64,000 bases of DNA, taken from positions 54,216-118,215 of the forward strand of contig CARTDA010000007.1 of the NCBI GenBank assembly GCA_949066965.1, written 5' to 3'. A program made the translations under genes and the position numbers. This document shows positions 51,801 to 59,472 of the stretch, in pieces; positions within the stretch are counted from its first letter, which is position 1; each line of letters starts with the position of its first letter. A model generated the notes under the pieces. It saw only the letters and a list, made by a program, of their open reading frames with translations, ran no database searches and was not told where the DNA came from. This stretch comes from COE1 sp949066965. Its GTDB lineage: Bacteria; Bacillota; Clostridia; Lachnospirales; Lachnospiraceae.

Positions 51801-53380
51801 GCGCCGCCCTCCAATGATTTGAAGCGGGTATCCCAGCCCTTGCTTTTGGCATAGGTAAGTCCCTTGCGAATTTTTTCCTCAGTCGAGGAGCCGCTGACAC
51901 CGACATTAAAATAATTGTAATAGCCTTCAAAGCCCTTGTATGTTCCGGATATCAGCGCGGATGTTCCGTTTCCCTGCTCCTGATAGACGCGCGAGGCAAG
52001 GTGAATCGGACTCAGCCTCCTGTTTTTTCCAATCTCAAAAAATGCCTGTGCATAAGTTCTTCCGGACGAATCGGACGGTATCTTCCCTTTCATAAAGGTA
52101 TTGCCGAGAAAGGTCTGTATCGCGGACACATTGTGATAGGAGCTGTTAAAGGTCAGCTGTTCAAACTGGAAAATATAGTTTTCCGTTAAAAAGTTGCAGG
52201 GATTCATATAATGCATCACGGCAGGCTTTGTCGCATAATACCATCCGCTTTCTGTCGGACACGCACTTCCGACCCAGCCCTTTGCGGCGTTGCTGGATGT
52301 ATTCTGAATCAGGCTTTTGGCGCCCATCTCATTTGAGACAGCCGTGCCAAAATCCAGTCCGGTGTACATCGGGACAAAGGTCCATGTGGGATGCTGCTCC
52401 TTGAGCGAGCGCAGATCTTCCTGATATAGCGTCGGAAATGCGGCAATATCGGATGTGTCAGCCTTGCCGACGGCATCCGGATATGCCGTGATGCCGTATG
52501 TCCTGCTGTCCGGGTAAATGTCTGCAAGATGTGCCCGCTCCCATGCAATCCAGTCCTCGTCGGAGTAGGCAAGGTAGTAGCCTTCGATATATCCGGTCTG
52601 CTCTTTCCCATTTATCCAGAAGCTTACTTGGTACCAGACCTGGTCGTCGAGGATTTCGACACCGGTGACATACAATGTGTGTCCGCTTCGCAGTGTTGCA
52701 ACAGAGCTGTCATACGAACCGGCATTGCGCGCCACATCGTAACGGTCTGTATGGTAGAGCAGCGCCATCAGTTGTTTTTCCTGCAAAAGCAGATGGAACG
52801 CGTCTGTGGCTTCTTCTATATCAATGGAGCGCTGTTCTTCGGCTGACAAAATTTCTTCGGTGGTTTGTTCCTCTGTGGTCAGTTCCTCCGTGGATAAATC
52901 TTCTGTGGTCGGCTCTTCTGCAGATAAATCTTCTGTGGATGAATCTTCGGAAGTTTCTTGTTCGGAAGTCTCTTGTTCGGAAGTTTCTGTCATGTTTTCT
53001 TCTGTGGAGGGACTTTGTGAAAAAGCGTCAGAGGAACTTTCCGAAGGAGCATCTGTGACAGTTTCCGAAGCGGAGTCAGGAGCATTTTCGGAAGATGCAT
53101 CAGAAGTATTTTCATATGTCTGATCGGGGGTGGAAAAATCCGCGGGCGTTTCTTCTGACAGAAATTCTTCCACGGACGAAGCGGCTGTTGCACTGACTTC
53201 GTCAGGAGCGTTTTCGGACACGGCGGACTCTTCCAATACAGAATACCCGGAAGATGTTTTGGACAGATGAACAGATTCCGGGTTTAAGGATTCGGCAAAA
53301 GAAGTAGTGGCAGGGCTTCCGGCACAGATTGCGGTGCACATGATAATGGATAAAATTTTACAAAATTTTTTATAAAACAT
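48824..53380 (-). CDS. Very large secreted surface protein with glucosaminidase and Ig-like domains
   Basis: 1518 residues from ATG 53380 (AGGAG seven bases upstream). Order: signal peptide (KILSIIMCTAICAGSPATTS); a Ser/Thr/Glu-rich stretch with repeats such as TTEDLSTEELTTEEQ; an SH3-like domain (SVATLRSGHTLYVTGVEILD); an N-acetylglucosaminidase-like domain (LKEQHPTWTFVPMYTGLDF ... LASRVYQEQGNG ... YYNYFNVG) that would cut peptidoglycan; a Big_2 Ig-like domain (WTSSNPKAVSVKAG); a Listeria-type repeat (FIGWYTKKDG); then about eight repeats of the form DYTVSYKNN...YSGT. It has no LPXTG; the C terminus is IWWKNLT. It probably acts in cell separation or as an adhesin. Confidence 0.8.
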   Translation of the reverse strand: MFYKKFCKILSIIMCTAICAGSPATTSFAESLNPESVHLSKTSSGYSVLEESAVSENAPDEVSATAASSVEEFLSEETPADFSTPDQTYENTSDASSENAPDSASETVTDAPSESSSDAFSQSPSTEENMTETSEQETSEQETSEDSSTEDLSAEEPTTEDLSTEELTTEEQTTEEILSAEEQRSIDIEEATDAFHLLLQEKQLMALLYHTDRYDVARNAGSYDSSVATLRSGHTLYVTGVEILDDQVWYQVSFWINGKEQTGYIEGYYLAYSDEDWIAWERAHLADIYPDSRTYGITAYPDAVGKADTSDIAAFPTLYQEDLRSLKEQHPTWTFVPMYTGLDFGTAVSNEMGAKSLIQNTSSNAAKGWVGSACPTESGWYYATKPAVMHYMNPCNFLTENYIFQFEQLTFNSSYHNVSAIQTFLGNTFMKGKIPSDSSGRTYAQAFFEIGKNRRLSPIHLASRVYQEQGNGTSALISGTYKGFEGYYNYFNVGVSGSSTEEKIRKGLTYAKSKGWDTRFKSLEGGAGTIGNNYILKGQDTIYLEKFNVDANSPYGLYNHQYMQNIQAPASESSSTKRMYAGAGSLDSGFVFKIPVYQNMPGEKPIKSIALDKTEVILYRPDTIAGNPSEYHSAATLNVSINPSDTTDDKTITWTSSNPKAVSVKAGENTQTAVITALAAGDVTITAKSQNNKTAKCTVHVEAPIYSLRIANLNTENDAPDTSATLYAGQSLTLTADYLPKDTTSDTRIVWSSLDPSVADVDAGKVTAHKKGSTTITATVAGFSAGYEIIVGECTVRFLDANGNELKTVTARYGSSIPAEDFPQLASTAEKQFIGWYTKKDGQGTQFDPDTLVYADTVVLYPYFEEQGKGFYVIPVGDKTYTGAPIRPEVLVYDSIRNADGSFELIQLIQGQDYTVTYKNNKDVNTSASKTPTITVKGKGNYSGTESVTFDILPKPLTDHDITADNVSVAYNSKVQKALPAVYRDGKKLANKKDYVLTYPYEKADAYKNAGVYPIVIKGTKNYSGTITVYETISKKTMLSKVSVAKIPNQAYRNELVDKNAGKGIIPDKLTVSYKNQPLTPSTDGGKTGDYTVSYKNNTAIGTATATITATEGSAFAGSKNITYKIVGTNINKASVTGITSKTYTGSETDVRQNTLTLTLNGDVLRESNDNGITGDYTVSYLNTSKAGTATAVIKGINEYSGQIKKTYKITGFDITNESGITMKYATEDNPAKLMPIKYLSEIRSPYMKGGAKPQVYLYYGETPLTAGKDYTVSYSNNTSVTTSETPENKLPKITVKGKGNYKGTIQGTWEITDGAMSPDKLSMAARDITYKNKPNSYKTTVTITDANGKKLTAGKDYDKNIVYTYADKTQVTTADGSTIVRNKGEAIDKNDIISANTTIQITAKGIGAYRGDGSAELSATYRIIAADIAKAKLKVSAKEYLNGKAVTLAPADIELTLNGTKLVHGTDYIIDESTYTNNTKKGKATVILRGTGKNFGGERKVTFTIGSKLLIWWKNLT

Positions 53381-53721
53381 TTTCAATCTCCTATTACTAT
53401 GGTAAAATAAATGTTGCTGTTTATTCAGGATGTTTATAATATGACCAAGGATTCGATGATTCAACATGACAAATCCAGATGCAGTTTTTGCTGCAAAATT
53501 GTATATAATTTAAATAATGTGAATGAAAAACTGCAATAGTATATAAGGAACTTGCTATTTTGGATAGTGTTAATAAAATATGCGATGAATTTTTGCCTAA
53601 TTTTTACAAAAGAAGTCATAAAACCAAAATCCGGTTTTAGGGTTTGTGTATTGCCTGTTGAAACATGTACATTCTAACAATATAAAATGATTATGTCAAT
53701 TTGATAGTTTTACCAATAATA

Positions 53722-53775
53722 TATACTGGCGTTCGAAAAGACTGACCGCTCAGTATAAAGTTATGCACACAAGCC
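53722..53775 (+). repeat. GAAAAGACT-loop hairpin followed by ATGCACAC
   Basis: TATACTG (53722-53728) pairs with CAGTATA (53751-53757), with inner GCG/CGC and TTC/GA pairs, around the same GAAAAGACT loop seen at 43349. ATGCACAC follows at 53763. The stems differ but the loop is identical. The rest of the 590-bp gap (53381-53966) is AT-rich; a small AAAACC/GGTTTT hairpin lies at 53620-53638, and no gene is seen. Confidence 0.5.
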
Positions 53776-53915
53776 ACAATCTGAAAAATTATCATATAAG
53801 TTCAGCCAGGATACTGCAAAGTCTGTGAAAAAGCGTTGAGGCGCAAATGCGTCAAGCCATGTAAAACACGGTTTTGTCCTGATGTGATTATGGGGTACAC
53901 GAAATTTAAAATGTA

Positions 53916-53924
53916 TGGTATAAT
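53916..53924 (+). promoter_or_regulatory. Extended -10 promoter before the small gene
   Basis: TGGTATAAT, an extended -10 element, lies 43 bases before the start codon at 53967. No clear -35 is present, which is acceptable with an extended -10. Confidence 0.4.
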
Positions 53925-53966
53925 CGTACGAGAAAGATAGCGGCACGCAGAGAGGAGTATGAGACA

Positions 53967-54131
53967 ATGTGTGAATTGAAAGCAGGAACTAAATCAGTTC
54001 GCAGACTTGGAAATACGAAACGAAGCAATATGCCGTCACAGATGCTGCGTCAGGGAGACAGCGTTGCAGCCAGGAATATAAAAATGGGGTATTGTCCTGC
54101 GTCGGACGGTTGCAGACTGTCAGAATTATGA
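53967..54131 (+). CDS. Small protein of unknown function (54 residues)
   Basis: ATG 53967 has AGGAG nine bases upstream and an extended -10 promoter 43 bases upstream. The product is basic in its first half (TKSVRRLGNTKRSN) and has three Cys (MCELK, GYCPASDGCRLSEL). No signal peptide or helix is seen and no family is recognised. It may be cotranscribed with the rhomboid gene 109 bases downstream; a weak TGATT/AATCA hairpin with T5 lies between (54187-54206). The spacing and RBS support it being real, but codon-level proof is lacking. Confidence 0.45.
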   Translation: MCELKAGTKSVRRLGNTKRSNMPSQMLRQGDSVAARNIKMGYCPASDGCRLSEL

Positions 54132-54239
54132 ACCTTTGATAAGGCAAACCATTCTGAACTCTGATGCAGACTGTCTGGACAATATGTGATTGTGGGAATC
54201 ATTTTTCAAACATGCCCTATAGATTGAAAAGGTGAGATA

Positions 54240-54857
54240 TTGGAAACAGAGAAAATAATAACATGGCGCAGCTATTCTGCTACGCTGATACTTTTTGTAT
54301 TAAACGCCGCCGCATACATCCTGTGCACACAGACAGGACAGTCTCTGTATGATGCCGGCAGCATGAATGCGGAGAAAATTATTGAGGGCAGGCAGTACTA
54401 TAGGCTTGCGACTTGTATGTTCCTGCACGCCGACATTGACCATATTGTCAGCAACATGATTTTTCTGATTGGGCTTGGACAGATGGTGGAATGCGCAATC
54501 GGCCATCTCCGGTTTCTTGTCGTGTACCTGATTTCCGGATTCGGTGCGGGGGCAGTTTCGCTGCTCTATTCCGTTCTGACAGCGGATATCTATGATGCGG
54601 TTGGCGCAAGCGGCGCGATTTTTGGCCTGATTGGCGCGCTGCTGATTCTGGTCATTATCCATCACGGCAGATATCGGAATATCTCAATCGGAAGAATCGC
54701 GTTTGCGATTGTGTATATGGTCTATTCGGGTGCAAGGGCGGAGCGGGTTGACAATGCGGCGCATGTGGGCGGACTGATGTGCGGCATACTGGTTATGGCA
54801 GTGATGAATGCCATGGGACACCTTTTCAATAAGAATATGGGAGGATACAGAGGGTGA
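54240..54857 (+). CDS. Rhomboid family intramembrane serine protease
   Basis: A 205-residue membrane protease that cuts within or near membrane helices of its targets. Six helices; catalytic Ser in GASGAIFGLIG and His in AAHVGGLMCG; N-terminal YRLATCMFLHADIDHIVSNM is the family's HxxxxHxxxN segment. The start is TTG 54240 with AAGGTGAG upstream. It overlaps the next gene by four bases, so the two are translationally coupled. The substrate is unknown. Confidence 0.88.
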   Translation: METEKIITWRSYSATLILFVLNAAAYILCTQTGQSLYDAGSMNAEKIIEGRQYYRLATCMFLHADIDHIVSNMIFLIGLGQMVECAIGHLRFLVVYLISGFGAGAVSLLYSVLTADIYDAVGASGAIFGLIGALLILVIIHHGRYRNISIGRIAFAIVYMVYSGARAERVDNAAHVGGLMCGILVMAVMNAMGHLFNKNMGGYRG

Positions 54858-55837
54858 AAATTAATATTTACTACGGAGCAAGAGGTCTGATCGGGGATCC
54901 GACGCTGTATGTACTCAATAAAATACAGGAAGTTCTGCGCGAGCTCAACGTCAGTGTGGAGCGCTATGACCTGTATGAGTTTAAGAACAATATTGTCACA
55001 CTGCCGCAGACACTCAAGGATGTGGACGGGGTGATACTAGCTACTACGGTGGAGTGGTATGGAATCGGCGGATATATGCAGCAGTTTCTGGATTCATGCT
55101 GGCTGTATGGGGACAAGGAAAAAATATCGAACATATACATGTGCCCGGTTGTCATGGCGACCACTTATGGCGAGCATGATGCCCTGAAGCATCTTGTGGA
55201 AGCGTGGGAGATTTTAGGCGGGCGTCCGGTGACCGGCATCTGCGGCTATATTGCCGATGTGTCTGAGCTGGAGCAGAATGCGGGGTACGACCGTGTCATA
55301 GAAAAGCGCATGGAACATATGTACCGTTCCATCAACCAGAAGATGCCCGTATTTCCAAACAGCAACCACGCAGTGAAGCAGAAAGTGACGTTTACCCAGA
55401 GCCTGAACCTGACACCGCAGGAGGCGGAGCAGCTGTCCGAGCTTGCCAGCGATGACCTCTATGTACAGAAGCAGAAGGAGGACATCCAGGAGCTTGCCAG
55501 CATGTTCAAGGATTTGATGAATGTGAAGGAGCCTGACAGCACCATGTTTTTGCAGGAGCTGCGGGAACGCTTTCATCCGCAGCCGGGGTTTGAGGCAGTG
55601 TACAAGTTTATCATGCCGCAGACGAATCTGCCGCTCATTGTAAAGGTAAACCACACCCAGATGGAATGCTATTATGGAAATGTGGATGATTTTGACGTGG
55701 AGATGCAGGTGTCGGCGGATGTCATGAACGATATCATGCAGGGAAAGATGACATTCCAGAAGGCATTTATGTCCGGTGACATGAAAATGAAGGGCGATTT
55801 CAAGGTGCTTCGGACACTTGACCTGCTGTATAATTAA
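54854..55837 (+). CDS. Flavodoxin-like reductase domain fused to SCP2-like domain
   Basis: A 327-residue protein. The first 180 residues look like an NADPH-dependent FMN reductase/flavodoxin fold (INIYYGARGLIGDPTLY ... GVILATTVEWYGIGGYMQQFLDSC ... PVVMATTYGEHDAL). The last 100 residues (FEAVYKFIMPQTNLPLIVKVN ... MQGKMTFQKAFMSGDMKMKGDFKVL) match a sterol-carrier-protein-2 domain, which binds hydrophobic molecules. The start GTG 54854 overlaps the rhomboid stop. A redox step on a lipophilic ligand is plausible; it is not proven. Confidence 0.75.
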   Translation: MKINIYYGARGLIGDPTLYVLNKIQEVLRELNVSVERYDLYEFKNNIVTLPQTLKDVDGVILATTVEWYGIGGYMQQFLDSCWLYGDKEKISNIYMCPVVMATTYGEHDALKHLVEAWEILGGRPVTGICGYIADVSELEQNAGYDRVIEKRMEHMYRSINQKMPVFPNSNHAVKQKVTFTQSLNLTPQEAEQLSELASDDLYVQKQKEDIQELASMFKDLMNVKEPDSTMFLQELRERFHPQPGFEAVYKFIMPQTNLPLIVKVNHTQMECYYGNVDDFDVEMQVSADVMNDIMQGKMTFQKAFMSGDMKMKGDFKVLRTLDLLYN

Positions 55838-55862
55838 GGAACTAGAAAGAGAGGTATGGAAT

Positions 55863-56273
55863 ATGAAAGATGACAACTGTATTTTTTGCAAAATTGCAAA
55901 TGGGGAAATACCGTCTGGAACACTGTATGAGGATGATGCGTTTCGGGTGATTCTTGACCTGAGTCCTGCGACAAAAGGGCATGCGCTGATTCTGCCCAAA
56001 AATCATTTTCAGAATTTATATGAGATTGATGATGACACGGCAGCAAAGGTACTTCCGCTGGCAAAGAAGATGGCAGTGGCCATGACGGAAAAACTGGGAT
56101 GTGACGGTTTTAATGTGGTTCAGAACAATAATGAAGTGGCAGGCCAGACTGTGTTTCATTTTCATGTGCATCTGATACCCAGATATAAGGACGACAACCA
56201 GAACCTTGTAATGAAACCATGTGGGATGACACCGGAGGAAATTGACGCGGTCAGGGACGTGATTGCAGGATAA
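55863..56273 (+). CDS. HIT family nucleotide-binding protein
   Basis: A 136-residue histidine-triad hydrolase/transferase acting on purine nucleotide phosphoramidates or dinucleotides. An N-terminal zinc site begins CIFCKI; the catalytic triad is FHFHVHLIP (HxHxH), and KGHALILPK precedes it. ATG 55863 with GAGAGG eight bases upstream is chosen over an upstream in-frame start inside the preceding gene. 25 bases after the SCP2 fusion gene and followed by a terminator. Confidence 0.93.
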   Translation: MKDDNCIFCKIANGEIPSGTLYEDDAFRVILDLSPATKGHALILPKNHFQNLYEIDDDTAAKVLPLAKKMAVAMTEKLGCDGFNVVQNNNEVAGQTVFHFHVHLIPRYKDDNQNLVMKPCGMTPEEIDAVRDVIAG

Positions 56274-56296
56274 TGGTTTCAATCGAGTCAGTTAAC

Positions 56297-56326
56297 AAAA
56301 ACCATCGTGGCTCGCGATGGTTTTTT
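56297..56326 (+). terminator. Intrinsic terminator after the HIT gene
   Basis: AAAACCATCG pairs with CGATGGTTTT around a seven-base loop, ending in a six-T run. Confidence 0.8.
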
Positions 56327-56365
56327 GTTGTTCCAGAGCATTTTTCAAACGCGCTCTAATATATG

Positions 56366-57463
56366 CTAGACTTTTTGTTTTTTTCTGTTCGCCGCACTGC
56401 TGTTTACGGTTTCCTCTATCAGGGCAGTAATTGTTTCGATGGAATCCTTGATTTTGCTGTTCTGCATTGCCTCGACATAGGACTGCCTTGTAAAGTACAA
56501 CTCATGCACTTTTTCGGTCAAAGTTACGGCAGTGAGGTAATCCTCGTCGGCAACCATTGAAAAGCCCTGTGATTCAAAGCTTTTCGCGTTCAGAATCTGG
56601 TCCCCGCGGCTTGCGTGGGCAGGAAGCGGTATCAGGAGGTTTGGCTTGCGCAGCGCCAGAAGCTCGCAGATGGCATTTGCCCCCGCACGCGAGATGACAA
56701 TGTCAGCCATCGCAAACAAATCCTTCAGGTCTTCCTTTACATACTCAAACTGCTTGTAGCCTTTTGTGTTAAGCAGCAGATTGTCTATTTTTTCCTTGCC
56801 ACAGATGTGGACAATCTGAAAATCCTCGAGAAGCCTGGGAAGCGCCTCGCGAACCAGTTTGTTGACACCGGCAGCGCCAAGGCTTCCGCCTATGACCATG
56901 ATGACAGGCTTTGCCATGTTGAAGCCGCACATCTCAAGTCCCTTCTCGCGGGTTCCCCTTGTGAGCTCGTTGCGAATCGGAGAGCCGGTGAGAATCGCTT
57001 TTTCGGCAGGAAGCTCCTGCATGGTTTCGGGGAAATTGCAGCAGACCTTCTGCGCGACAGGTATGCACAGATTGTTTGCCAGACCGGGTGTCATGTCTGA
57101 TTCATGGATAATGCATGGGATTTTCAGCATTGCAGCTGCGCGCACCACGGGGACGCTGACAAATCCTCCCTTGCTAAAGACCACATCAGGCCTGAGTGTC
57201 TTTAAAATTTTTCTGGCTTCGGCAAAGCCTTTCAGTACACGGAATGGGTCGCTGAAATTTTTCACATCAAAATATCTTCTAAGCTTACCTGTTGATATGC
57301 CGTAATATGGAATGCGGTAATCCTCTATCAGCTTCCTTTCAATGCCTTCGTAAGAACCGATATAGTGTATATCATATCCCATGCTTTTGAGCCTGGGAAA
57401 AAGAGCAATGTTTGGAGTCACATGCCCGGCGGAACCGCCGCCAGTGAAAACGATGCGTTTCAT
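56366..57463 (-). CDS. murG: MurG, lipid II-forming GlcNAc transferase
   Basis: Adds GlcNAc to lipid I to make lipid II at the inner face of the membrane. 365 residues. N-terminal loop TGGGSAGHVTPNIAL, KPDVVFSKGG-like RPDVVFSKGGFVSVP, HESDMTPGLAN, and C-terminal VIGGSLGAAGVN and SRAGANAICELLALRKPNLLIP are MurG motifs. ATG 57463 has GGAGG upstream. It is isolated from other cell-wall genes here, on the minus strand, with the HIT gene convergent on it. An MraY-like gene is at 28.6 kb, so neither is in a dcw cluster in this window. Confidence 0.92.
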   Translation of the reverse strand: MKRIVFTGGGSAGHVTPNIALFPRLKSMGYDIHYIGSYEGIERKLIEDYRIPYYGISTGKLRRYFDVKNFSDPFRVLKGFAEARKILKTLRPDVVFSKGGFVSVPVVRAAAMLKIPCIIHESDMTPGLANNLCIPVAQKVCCNFPETMQELPAEKAILTGSPIRNELTRGTREKGLEMCGFNMAKPVIMVIGGSLGAAGVNKLVREALPRLLEDFQIVHICGKEKIDNLLLNTKGYKQFEYVKEDLKDLFAMADIVISRAGANAICELLALRKPNLLIPLPAHASRGDQILNAKSFESQGFSMVADEDYLTAVTLTEKVHELYFTRQSYVEAMQNSKIKDSIETITALIEETVNSSAANRKKQKV

Positions 57464-57585
57464 AATTTTAAAGCCTCCGATTTTTTCTCTGGAACGTGTC
57501 CGGAAATACTTTTTAAACACGTTCTAGTAATAGTATATTCAAAAATTTTTTTTTCTCCAGTATGTAATATAGAGTTGCCGGATTT

Positions 57586-57843
57586 TTATTCACTTTTGGG
57601 TGATGCGTCCTTGTACCGCTCCAGCGCATGGGCCAGCTGATCCGGACAGGAGGTGTTTTTGAAACCGCACTTGATTCCTTTGAGCTTTGAGATGGCGTCG
57701 TCCACTTTCATGCCAGTGACCAGTGCTGAGATTCCCTGTAGATTGCCGTTACATCCGCCTGTGAACGCGACGGATTTTATCACATCCCCGTCAACCTCAA
57801 AATCAATCAGCTGTGAGCAGGTGCCGCTTGTCTTGTATTGCAT
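57586..57843 (-). CDS. TSCPD domain protein (TIGR03905 type)
   Basis: An 85-residue protein: CSQLIDFEVDGDVIKSVAFTGGCNGNLQGISALVTGM ... GIKCGFKNTSCPDQLAHAL. The TSCPD motif is present, and this small Cys-rich stand-alone form is common in Clostridia; the same domain occurs at the end of some ribonucleotide reductases. Four Cys could hold a metal. ATG 57843 with AGGTCAGG upstream is chosen; longer in-frame starts lack an RBS. No partner gene is adjacent. Confidence 0.85.
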   Translation of the reverse strand: MQYKTSGTCSQLIDFEVDGDVIKSVAFTGGCNGNLQGISALVTGMKVDDAISKLKGIKCGFKNTSCPDQLAHALERYKDASPKSE

Positions 57844-58000
57844 AAATTCTACCTGACCTTTCATAAAAAAATTTGTCATATATCCTGCCACTTTTAAATA
57901 TGAAAAACTGGCAGGATATGCCATTCATAATAAAAATTGTATCAGTCCCAACAAGTGAAGTCAACAAGTCTTTTTTACATTTCTCCAACATCCTGTTTTT

Positions 58001-58555
58001 ATGGCTGCTGTTCCCGGAAGGACGCAGCATCTGGGGAGATTGCAGGAGACGGAAACAGAACAGATAACGGCAGAAACAGAAGAAACATCTGAAAGTGAAA
58101 CCGAAGGCGAGTCATCTCCGGAGACAGAATCCGAGAGCGAATCAGCGCCAGAGACAGCGCCTGAAGGCGGGCAGGAACCTGAGCAGCCGTCTGAAACCGG
58201 AAGCGATTCAGACCAGCCATCCGAGACAGAGAACTCACCGGAGACGGTATCGGAGCGTGAGACTGAAGCCAAAAAAGGCGAAGTGTATGGTCCATACCTT
58301 GCGACAAAGAAAGTTGGCAAAAATAATCCGAAGGCGGAGGAGATAAAAGCAGACAACGAAATCCGTATGGAATGGAACAGGGCTGTTGATCGTGCGATTG
58401 TAAGCGGCGTGCCCGAAGAGGAGATTTTGGAGTTAAAGAAAACGGAGATTACGGACAGGGTAAAGGAATCCGTGGAACAGAACGGAAAAAAGCCGGAGCT
58501 GTTCGCGCAGCATTTCATAATATTCAGCAGAGTCAGACTCTTTTTGAAGCAGTAA
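58001..58555 (+). pseudogene. Fragment of a Ser/Glu/Thr-rich protein
   Basis: An open frame of 184 codons with no RBS at its ATG. The first 90 residues are acidic low-complexity (ESESAPETAPEGGQEPEQPS), like the linker of exported proteins but without a signal peptide. Then comes a helical part (EVYGPYLATKKVGKNNPKAEE ... RMEWNRAVDRAIVSGVPEE). From about 58499 the frame runs antisense over a kinase fragment, so its end is accidental. It is most likely a piece of a larger gene lost at both ends. Confidence 0.5.
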
Positions 58556-58780
58556 CTGCATCTGTGTAAATTCCACGCTTTTTTTCAGGTTGTACTGGTT
58601 GGCGCCAAATACAAGCAGGTTGCTTATCAGTAAGAAAAAGGCGCTTAGTGTAACCATTCCCTTTAAAAGGGGAGAAAGAAGGAAAGAATCACTGATGCCT
58701 ACCAATGTGAGCATGATAAGGACAGAGGTTACCGGAATAAAACTCAGAAGCAGGACAGATTTATCGTACTGTTGGTTTTG
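58499..58780 (-). pseudogene. Remnant of a GHKL-type sensor histidine kinase
   Basis: On the minus strand one frame reads YDKSVLLLSFIPVTSVLIML ... FFLLISNLLVFGANQYN ... LLLQKESDSAEYYEMLREQ. This is the last membrane helices and the start of the kinase linker in AgrC-like GHKL kinases (usually continuing with an HDIKNH motif). Sequence similarity stops at REQ, and no kinase domain follows, so it is a broken internal piece. Confidence 0.6.
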
Positions 58781-58803
58781 TGCCTGAAATGCTTATACAT
58801 TGT

Positions 58804-59227
58804 TTGGCGTTCTCTGTTTCTTTGATAATTGGTCTAACGGGATGCAGCAGCACGGAAATTTCAGCCCCTGAAAATGACAGCCTGCAAAACCGCTGCAAAA
58901 ACATTATCTAAAGAACAGACGGAAAACAGACAGAATTCCGATAATATTATACCGTTTGACAGCAGAAAATTTAGTGGAGATATCGAGGATATTTTTTATG
59001 CGGAAGACAGCCACATTTTGGTTTATGCGGATAAATTCCAACTATATGACACTGCGGCAGACACCATGACAGGAGAGTTTTCTGTAAATGAGGGACGTGT
59101 TCAGGAACGTGCGTTTTTCAGCCTTTCGGGCGGCTATGAAAGACATGTCGGTAGTTATCTTCCTCATATTCATCTGTATGGTATGTCTGCGGTTTCCCAT
59201 TTACAAACAACAAGAAACCAGGATTAG
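58804..59227 (+). pseudogene. Frameshifted lipoprotein gene remnant
   Basis: One frame from TTG 58804 reads LAFSVSLIIGLTGCSSTEIS, a lipoprotein signal with lipobox LTGC, and stops at 58911. The next frame continues the likely protein from about 58880 (AKTLSKEQTENRQNSDNIIPFDS ... GDIEDIFYAEDSHILVYADKFQLYDT) to 59227. A frameshift near 58880 therefore splits one gene, and the end after VNEGRVQER looks foreign. Beta-propeller-like DSHILVYADKFQLYD suggests a surface lipoprotein. Confidence 0.55.
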
Positions 59228-59249
59228 TTGCTTTTCCCGTAGCTGTAGT

Positions 59250-59354
59250 AAGAAAGGAAACGCAACACTGACCATTAGGGGAACCGGGGAATATGGCGGA
59301 AGCAAATCTGTCAAATTCAAGATTTTACCAAAGTGGATGAAGAGAACAAATTAA
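59250..59354 (+). pseudogene. C-terminal scrap of a repeat surface protein
   Basis: KKGNATLTIRGTGEYGGSKS, then VKFKILPKWMKRTN and stop, closely parallels the end of the large surface protein at 48824 (KKGKATVILRGTGKNFGGER, then VTFTIGSKLLIWWKNLT). Only about 35 codons remain, with no start. It marks a lost paralogue. Confidence 0.6.
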
Positions 59355-59370
59355 TATTTTTATGAAAAGG

Positions 59371-59410
59371 AGCTGCCATGCCAGGAAATTAGTGTGGCAG
59401 CTTTCTTTTT
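59371..59410 (+). terminator. Terminator joined to repeat copy 4
   Basis: AGCTGCCA (59371-59378) pairs with TGGCAGCT (59395-59402), then TTCTTTTT. The partial repeat element starts at 59411. Confidence 0.7.
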
Positions 59411-59455
59411 ATGCACAGACTCGTGCAGATGAAATATGCCAGCAAGCTGACGCAA
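59411..59455 (+). repeat. ATGCACA element, copy 4 (truncated)
   Basis: ATGCACAGACTCGTGC, then AGATGAAATATG and CCAG-CAAG-CTGAC as in copy 2, then the match ends after GCA at about 59455. The outer stem is reduced to TGC/GCA and the second hairpin is gone. Confidence 0.6.
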
Positions 59456-59472
59456 ATTTTGTAAAATTGTCA

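Noticed and set aside
48824..53467. Plus-strand open frames opposite the large surface protein (for example 49922-50965)
   Set aside because: They run antisense through regular repeats; no RBS and no recognisable domains.
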